This document shows, one piece after another, positions 4,999 through 5,502 of a stretch of 5,502 bases of DNA. The notes under the pieces were generated by a model. That model was not told the origin of the DNA. It ran no database searches and worked only from the letters and a program-made list of their open reading frames with translations. The position numbers and the translations under genes were made by a program. The stretch comes from DATMXS01 sp050260275 (lineage in GTDB: Bacteria > Acidobacteriota > Terriglobia > Bryobacterales > Bryobacteraceae), in NCBI GenBank assembly GCA_050260275.1, contig JBLNBX010000092.1:1-5502 (forward strand). The letters are read 5' to 3'. Positions within the stretch are counted from its first letter, which is position 1. Each line of letters starts with the position of its first letter.

Positions 4999-5502
4999 GT
5001 GTCGTCGTCTCCCCTGAACGTCCGCCTGGATCAGTACGAGGGTCCACTCGATCTGCTGCTGGACCTTATCCGTAAGCAGCAGATAGACATATACAATATT
5101 CCGATCGCGCGGATCACGGCCCAGTACCTCGAGTATCTGGACCAGGCCGCCGCGCTCGACATAGAGCTTGGCGCCGAATTCATCTTCATGGCTGCCACGC
5201 TCATACACATCAAGTCCCGGATGCTGCTGCCGCGCGACCCGGAACTCGAGAAGATTTCTCCCGAGGAAGACCCGCGGCAGGAGCTGGTGCGGAAGCTGAT
5301 CGAGCACGAGCGTTTCAAGAACGCCGCCGAGATGCTCCAGCAGAAGAGGCTTATCGAGGAGAACGTCTGGTCGAACCCGCAGCTCCATCAGTTCATAGCC
5401 GAGGAGAGCGAGCCGGAACTCGCCGTCAGCCTCATCGACCTGGTGAAGACGTTCGAGCAGGTGCTCAACCGGCTGAAAGCGCGGCCCACCTACCAGGTGA
5501 AC
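4999..5502 (+). CDS. scpA: Segregation and condensation protein A (ScpA), 3' end outside the window
   Basis: ScpA is the kleisin that bridges the two heads of SMC and, with ScpB, forms the bacterial condensin that organises and segregates the chromosome. The 168 codons visible cover the N-terminal SMC-neck-binding region and part of the middle; full proteins are usually about 230-280 aa. Typical sequence is seen: VRLDQYEGPLDLLLDLIRKQ (8-27), the segment IDIYNIPIARITAQYLEYL (about 29-47), and the helix FIFMAATLIHIKSRMLLPRD (about 59-78). A charged, likely helical linker (about 79-120) follows. GTG at 4999 is chosen because an in-frame TGA lies at 4993-4995 and no other usual start precedes the conserved LDQYEGPLDLL. 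The sequence ends in frame at the window edge. ScpB would be expected downstream, but this cannot be seen. It lies 54 bp after the POTRA gene on the same strand. Confidence 0.95.
   Translation, partial: MSSSPLNVRLDQYEGPLDLLLDLIRKQQIDIYNIPIARITAQYLEYLDQAAALDIELGAEFIFMAATLIHIKSRMLLPRDPELEKISPEEDPRQELVRKLIEHERFKNAAEMLQQKRLIEENVWSNPQLHQFIAEESEPELAVSLIDLVKTFEQVLNRLKARPTYQVN

Noticed and set aside
4975..5388. 137-codon minus-strand open frame opposite scpA
   Set aside because: It is the antisense shadow of the clearly coding ScpA N-terminal region; the translation matches no family I recognise.
1..5502. Mobile element, CRISPR array, phage, toxin-antitoxin or defence system
   Set aside because: No spaced direct repeats, transposase or integrase motifs, tRNA-like sequence or defence domains were seen. 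All large frames are accounted for by housekeeping genes and the POTRA protein.

Overview
This is a compact, high-GC bacterial chromosome segment with four complete genes and one gene cut by the right edge. The POTRA-repeat secretory protein points to a diderm (outer-membrane) bacterium. The GC-rich coding style, the single-lipoyl E2 with Pro/Ala-rich linkers and the barrel-less POTRA protein next to scpA would fit Acidobacteriota (Solibacter/Bryobacter-like). That placement is an impression from memory of such genomes, not something the sequence proves.

Left part, minus strand, read right to left: dihydrolipoyl dehydrogenase (E3, start 3435), octanoyltransferase LipB (2048-1377) and a 2-oxo acid dehydrogenase E2 acyltransferase (1380-37). 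The genes overlap by 8 nt (ATGCGTAA) and 4 nt (ATGA), so they are almost certainly one translationally coupled transcript. The functional logic is direct: LipB places octanoate on the lipoyl-domain lysine of E2, a lipoyl synthase (LipA, not in the window) would add the sulfurs, E2 transfers the acyl group to CoA, and E3 reoxidises the dihydrolipoyl arm with NAD+. No E1 or LipA gene is visible here.

Middle, 3436-3636: a 201-bp divergent intergenic region. It holds a -10-like box facing each way and a 7-bp perfect inverted repeat with an AT-rich centre.

Right part, plus strand: a 435-aa exported protein (3637-4944) that looks like five tandem POTRA-type modules with no beta-barrel after them, then, after 54 bp, the first 168 codons of scpA (chromosome segregation/condensation kleisin), which runs off the window.

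The most interesting points are the barrel-less POTRA array and a shared promoter layout. All three genes that are not internal to an overlapping operon (lpdA, the POTRA gene, scpA) lack a Shine-Dalgarno sequence and have a -10-like hexamer placed so that transcription would begin 0-3 nt before the start codon. The operon-internal E2 gene has a clear GGAG at normal spacing. This suggests leaderless initiation at transcript 5' ends. I saw no tRNA, rRNA, CRISPR, insertion sequence, phage or defence genes.
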